Positions 60,560-64,000 of a stretch of DNA of 64,000 bases are shown piece by piece. Under the pieces are notes generated by a model that was given only the letters and a program-made list of their open reading frames with translations, was not told where the DNA came from and searched no databases. This DNA is from Lysinibacillus irui. GTDB taxonomy: Bacteria; Bacillota; Bacilli; Bacillales_A; Planococcaceae. Location of the stretch: positions 1,233,501-1,297,500 of the forward strand of contig NZ_CP113527.1 in assembly GCF_028877475.1 (NCBI RefSeq). The letters are read 5' to 3'. Positions within the stretch are counted from its first letter, which is position 1; every line of letters starts with the position of its first letter. The translations under genes and the position numbers were made by a program.

Positions 60560-61420
60560 TTAATGGATATCTCGCTTCTTGAAGTTACCGCCGCGAACCT
60601 CCGAAACATCGGAAATAACAACAAATGCACCGTCATCAATATCTTTAATAATCGAAACTAATTTATTTTCTTCCATACGGTTAATGACACAATTTAAAAT
60701 TTCAGTTGGTTCATTGGAGAAACCACCTCGTCCATGTGTATAGGTAACACCACGACCTAGGCGTGCTTGGATGGCATCACCAATTTCCTCAGATTTTGCA
60801 CTGACCACACGTACTTCTTTTGATTTTTCTAAACCAACTTGGATTATATCAATAACATTTTTTGCAATATAGTATGTTAATGCTGAGTATAATGCGCTTT
60901 CTAAGCCGAAAATAAAGCTTGCCCCTAAGAAAATAAAGGCATTGATAAATAATATAATATCACCGACTGAAAATGGAATCTTACGTGATAATAGTACGGC
61001 TAACACCTCGGAACCATCTAAAGCTCCACCGTTTCGTAAGACAATACCAATCCCAACACCAAGTAGCATACCACCAGATAAGACAATCAGTAAGGGATCA
61101 TTTGGTCCTAAAATGGTTTTGACATCATGTAAAAGAACCGTAGAAATGGATAATGCTGCGATACCAGCACAACTCATTAAGGCAAATGTTTTTCCTACTT
61201 GCTTGTAGCCGATATAAATGAACGGAATATTTAGTACAAAGAGCAGTACGCCTAACGGAATGCCAAAGAGGTGAGCGCCCATAATACTTAAACCCGTAAC
61301 ACCACCATCAATAACATCATTAGGAATTAAAACAGCTTCTAATCCGTACGCCGCAATAACTGCGCCAATAATAATCATGATTAATTTTCTTATGTTTTGA
61401 AGTAACTTTCCTTTTTTCAT
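60560..61420 (-). CDS. YitT family membrane protein
   Basis: A 286-residue protein with about five helices (DUF161-type: LIMIIIGAVIAAYGLEAVLIPNDVIDGGVTGLSIMGAHLFGIPLGVLLFVLNIPFIYIGYK) and a soluble C-terminal DUF2179 domain (GDAIQARLGRGVTYTHGRGGFSNEPTEILNCVINRMEENKLVSIIKDIDDGAFVVISDVSEVRGG). Such proteins are widespread in Bacillales, with no settled transport function. ATG at 61420 follows TGGAGAAG. It is read the same way as the winged-helix regulator gene just upstream. Confidence 0.9.
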   Translation of the reverse strand: MKKGKLLQNIRKLIMIIIGAVIAAYGLEAVLIPNDVIDGGVTGLSIMGAHLFGIPLGVLLFVLNIPFIYIGYKQVGKTFALMSCAGIAALSISTVLLHDVKTILGPNDPLLIVLSGGMLLGVGIGIVLRNGGALDGSEVLAVLLSRKIPFSVGDIILFINAFIFLGASFIFGLESALYSALTYYIAKNVIDIIQVGLEKSKEVRVVSAKSEEIGDAIQARLGRGVTYTHGRGGFSNEPTEILNCVINRMEENKLVSIIKDIDDGAFVVISDVSEVRGGNFKKRDIH

Positions 61421-61453
61421 AAATCTTCTCCATTTCTTTACGTAAAATACTAC

Positions 61454-61993
61454 CTAAGGTTTTGGAATAATATTTAAAGCAATCGTTTTTGTTTCAGAAC
61501 CTTTAGTTGAGTCGGCCATATTATAGTATTTAGTTAATAATTCGTTTAATTCATTATCAAAGTTCTTGAATTGCTCCGTTGTTAATGTCAAATCAATGAA
61601 AGAAAAAGTTGCTAAATCTGCAGTACTTTCTTTTTCATCAAGGGATTGTAAATAATTTTGATATTGAGAAAGTAAAGCTAATTGATAGTAAGAAATATAA
61701 TTTAACTTTTGCTTGGTTGAAAGTTGTGTCCAATCCTCCTTACTAAGTTTTGCTGCTCCTTCATTTAATGCATAAAACTTCTCTGTAACAGAACGTACTT
61801 TACGCTCTTTCACAATTTTTATGATGTTTTCATCCACTAAAATTTGGATATGCCGATATAAAGTAGCCTGGGGTACATCCTTAATAACAGAAATCATCTC
61901 CAAAGTGCTTAAGCCTTCTTCTTTATTGTGCATAAGAGCTTGTAAAATTTTCATTCTCACAGGGTGCATTAATACCTCTGCTTTATTACGCAT
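61454..61993 (-). CDS. ArsR-like winged-helix regulator
   Basis: A 179-residue regulator. LMHPVRMKILQALMHNKEEGLSTLEMISVIKDVPQATLYRHIQILVDENIIKIVKE is a winged helix of ArsR/HTH_20 type; the C-terminal 100 residues are helical and form a probable dimer or ligand domain. It is divergent from the YxlE/F/G-like transporter genes, and TTATCA-containing repeats fill the region between them, so it probably controls that operon. Confidence 0.83.
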   Translation of the reverse strand: MRNKAEVLMHPVRMKILQALMHNKEEGLSTLEMISVIKDVPQATLYRHIQILVDENIIKIVKERKVRSVTEKFYALNEGAAKLSKEDWTQLSTKQKLNYISYYQLALLSQYQNYLQSLDEKESTADLATFSFIDLTLTTEQFKNFDNELNELLTKYYNMADSTKGSETKTIALNIIPKP

Positions 61994-62139
61994 AAATCGA
62001 TCCTCCTATCAGATAAAATGAGATAGTATCAAGGGAAGCAATCAAATGTTATCAATATGAGAACATTATCAAAAAATATACTATAGATTTTTTTTTGAGA
62101 TGTACAGTAAAAAGGTAATGTAATTTTTTAAGATTTCTG

Positions 62140-62161
62140 TTATCATTATCGATAATGATAA
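62140..62161. promoter_or_regulatory. Perfect 22-base palindrome before the YxlE-like gene, candidate operator
   Basis: An exact palindrome, with half TTATCATTATC meeting GATAATGATAA, ending four bases before the AAAGGGGG ribosome site of the YxlE-like gene. Two more copies of TTATCA lie upstream, in TGTTATCA and CATTATCA near 62048 and 62065, 17 bases apart. The neighbouring winged-helix regulator is the likely binder; the motif also has Fur-like hexamers, but in an unusual order. Confidence 0.5.
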
Positions 62162-62181
62162 TGAAAGGGGGCTATATTAAG

Positions 62182-62433
62182 ATGAAATTACATTACGGTT
62201 TTGAAGACTTAGGTCAAATTGATTGGGCAAGTATACTACCAATCATTTTACCTTTTTTATTCGTAGGATTTTTACTTATCGTTGTTGCACTAGTCGATTT
62301 ATATCGGCACCGAGAGACGAGAGAAAATATATTGATGTGGGCAATTATTATTTTATTCTTTAATACAATTGGTTCTGTTCTATATTTCGTGATTGGCAGA
62401 AAGGATGTAAATAAACATGCGCTTAGAAATTAA
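62182..62433 (+). CDS. PLDc_N-domain membrane protein (YxlE-like)
   Basis: An 83-residue protein with two membrane helices: SILPIILPFLFVGFLLIVVALVDLYRHRETRENILMWAIIILFFNTIGSVLYFVIGRKD is the PLDc_N module found in YxlE and in cardiolipin synthase N-termini. It precedes an ABC ATPase and a permease, as yxlE precedes yxlF and yxlG in B. subtilis, where the group is linked to sigma Y control. ATG at 62182 is chosen over 62155, which lies inside the palindrome. Confidence 0.82.
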   Translation: MKLHYGFEDLGQIDWASILPIILPFLFVGFLLIVVALVDLYRHRETRENILMWAIIILFFNTIGSVLYFVIGRKDVNKHALRN

Positions 62434-63319
62434 TAATATTACAAAAAAGTTTAAATATAAGACGGCTGTGAATAATTTTTCAATGGTTATCGATACGAAT
62501 GAATGTGTAGGACTTATTGGACCAAACGGGGCAGGGAAAACCACATTAATTCAAATCATTGCTGACATTCTTAATGCAGATGAAGGAGACATTGTACTTG
62601 ATGGACAAAAAATTTCAAAGATGAAAAACAAAATCGGTTATTTACCACAGTATCCTAATTTTTTCTCCTGGATGACAGCATTTGAAACTTTATCCTTTAT
62701 GGGGACACTTTCTGGTATTTCGAAAAATCAACTACAAAAGGACATTCCATTTCTTTTAGAAAAAGTGGGCTTAGGGAAAGAAGCACATGCTCATGTCGGA
62801 ACATTTTCAGGAGGAATGAAACAGCGTCTTGGCATCGCACAAGCTTTATTACACAAGCCAGCTTTCATCATTATGGATGAACCAGTATCAGCGCTAGATC
62901 CCATAGGTAGACGTGAAGTATTGAATTTATTAAACGACATAAAAAAAGATACGACCATATTATTTTCCACCCATATATTAAGTGATGCAGAGGAAATTTG
63001 CGAACGCTTTGTCGTGATTAAAAATGGTTACAAAATAGAAGATGCGTCGAAATTAGAGTTACTTAATCGCTATCAAGACTCAGCTATCTTTTTAATGATT
63101 CAAAAGAAAGATGTTAAGTGGCTCACAACGATTGAACATTTACCGTATGTAAAGAGAATCGAAAGTAGTGGTGATGGTTTTAAAGTATACGTTAATCAAT
63201 TGGAAGCGGATGCCCATCGATTGCTACAGTACGGCTTGGATTCAAACGTGTTATTTACAAAGTTTGATCTTGGCATTCAAGAAAGCTTAGAAGAAATATT
63301 TTTAGAATTGGTGGTGTAA
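62417..63319 (+). CDS. ABC transporter ATP-binding protein (YxlF-like)
   Basis: A 300-residue ATPase with Walker A GPNGAGKTT, signature FSGGMKQR, Walker B FIIMDEPVSALDP, and the switch histidine in LFSTHILSDAEEI. The C-terminal 80 residues are an extension typical of ABC-2 exporters. It overlaps the YxlE-like gene by 17 bases and is followed at once by the permease gene. Confidence 0.9.
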   Translation: MRLEINNITKKFKYKTAVNNFSMVIDTNECVGLIGPNGAGKTTLIQIIADILNADEGDIVLDGQKISKMKNKIGYLPQYPNFFSWMTAFETLSFMGTLSGISKNQLQKDIPFLLEKVGLGKEAHAHVGTFSGGMKQRLGIAQALLHKPAFIIMDEPVSALDPIGRREVLNLLNDIKKDTTILFSTHILSDAEEICERFVVIKNGYKIEDASKLELLNRYQDSAIFLMIQKKDVKWLTTIEHLPYVKRIESSGDGFKVYVNQLEADAHRLLQYGLDSNVLFTKFDLGIQESLEEIFLELVV

Positions 63320-63325
63320 CGTGGA

Positions 63326-64000
63326 GTGAATACGTTTTTAGCATTAAGTAAAAAAGAAATCAATCAAATGACAAAGGAATATAAAGTAGTTTGGTTACCA
63401 ATTGTATTTATTCTACTAGGCTTAACTCAACCGATCATGATGTATTTCTTGCCTGCTATTTTACAATCAATGGGTGGGATTGAAGGGATTATGATTGATC
63501 CTACATTGGCAAAGCCAGAGGGACAAGAAGTGCTGGCCTCCACCCTTAATTCCCAATTTGATCAACTAGGTATTATCATACTTGCCATTGCGACGATGGG
63601 CATTATTCAAGGAGAAAAAGCCAATGGGATGATGGCATTCATTTTCACAAGGCCTGTCTCTATCTCATCCTACTTAAATAGTAAGATCCTTAGTCATTAT
63701 GTTTTAGCTGTTCTATGTATTGCTCTAGGCTATGCAATGTCCTTTGGCTATACATCTTATTTATTTACCTCTGTACCGATAACTCATGCATTGATAGCTT
63801 TAGTATTTTATTGTATTTGGCTGTTATTTGTCATAACACTTGTTACCATGATGAGCACATTTTTTAATAGTTCACCATTTATTGCTTTAATAAGTATAGC
63901 TGTCTTATTTATTTGTCGTTTATGTGCTGGTTTACATCCATTCTTAGATGTACTTAATCCTGCTAGTAATAGCTTGTATGCTACAACGATATTAGTGACA
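63326..64000 (+). CDS. ABC-2 permease (YxlG-like), 5' part
   Basis: The frame starting GTG at 63326 (NTFLALSKKEINQMTKEYKVVWLPIVFILLGLTQPIMMYFLPAI) stays open to the end of the window, so the gene is cut at base 64000; 225 codons are visible. Helices occur near 23-45, 85-105 and several further ones. GIIQGEKANGMMAFIFTRPVSISSYLNSKILSHYV is a typical ABC-2 permease segment. It is the membrane partner of the YxlF-like ATPase. The ribosome site before the GTG is weak, possibly GGTGG in the end of the upstream gene. Confidence 0.82.
   Translation, partial: MNTFLALSKKEINQMTKEYKVVWLPIVFILLGLTQPIMMYFLPAILQSMGGIEGIMIDPTLAKPEGQEVLASTLNSQFDQLGIIILAIATMGIIQGEKANGMMAFIFTRPVSISSYLNSKILSHYVLAVLCIALGYAMSFGYTSYLFTSVPITHALIALVFYCIWLLFVITLVTMMSTFFNSSPFIALISIAVLFICRLCAGLHPFLDVLNPASNSLYATTILVT

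Noticed and set aside
62140-62161. Fur box call for the 22-base palindrome
   Set aside because: The hexamers are Fur-like, but their order around the centre differs from the classic GATAATGATAATCATTATC form, and no iron gene follows; a local regulator is at least as likely.

Overview
The window is AT-rich chromosomal DNA of an endospore-forming Bacillales bacterium. Gene order and protein style fit Lysinibacillus or a close relative. The genus is inferred from remembered family resemblance and was not tested by a search. The left half keeps the Bacillus-type order: spoVAF, lysA, ribT, a DUF309 gene, scpA, scpB, dacB, rluB, resABCDE, sigX, rsiX. I see no rRNA, tRNA, insertion sequence, prophage or CRISPR array.

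Positions 1-16.3 kb are the conserved core: the end of a spore germination-type membrane protein, lysine synthesis, chromosome condensation (ScpAB), a spore-type D,D-carboxypeptidase, a pseudouridine synthase, cytochrome c biogenesis with its redox two-component system (Res), and an ECF sigma factor with its anti-sigma factor. A near-consensus autoregulatory sigma-X promoter lies just before sigX. Positions 16.3-20.8 kb hold an FMN riboswitch with the riboflavin transporter gene ribU, a sodium symporter, glnA behind two GlnR/TnrA boxes, and a small Cse60-like gene.

Positions 20.8-31 kb are a mixed accessory region: Nudix and GNAT enzymes, an AraC regulator, a flavin-binding protein gene broken by one stop codon, a small phospholipase A2-like protein, a lipoprotein next to a glutathionylspermidine-synthase-like ATP-grasp enzyme, a membrane-anchored PstS-like protein whose only well-placed start appears to be ATT, and a guanidine-I riboswitch driving a two-gene guanidinium exporter.

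Positions 30.8-34.7 kb are a glycine betaine ABC transporter (opuA type) next to a GntR/RCK_C regulator of BusR type, which suggests c-di-AMP control of osmolyte uptake. Positions 34.9-38.5 kb are the most unusual locus: stand-alone GTP cyclohydrolase II and RibD genes, without ribE or ribH and without an FMN riboswitch, followed by a flavin monooxygenase and a HAD phosphatase. It may make a pyrimidine- or flavin-derived compound rather than bulk riboflavin.

Positions 38.5-48 kb contain amine oxidation, guanine uptake and deamination, a LysR/MFS divergent pair, and small housekeeping or unknown genes. Positions 49-53.2 kb hold two ABC exporters, one beside a divergent TetR gene. Positions 53.3-58 kb hold a MerR-like coiled-coil protein and a four-gene operon (membrane-lipid-type methyltransferase, DedA protein, response regulator, histidine kinase) preceded by direct repeats. 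The right end has a second LysR/MFS pair, a YitT protein, and a winged-helix regulator divergent from a YxlE/YxlF/YxlG-like transporter operon that runs off the window.
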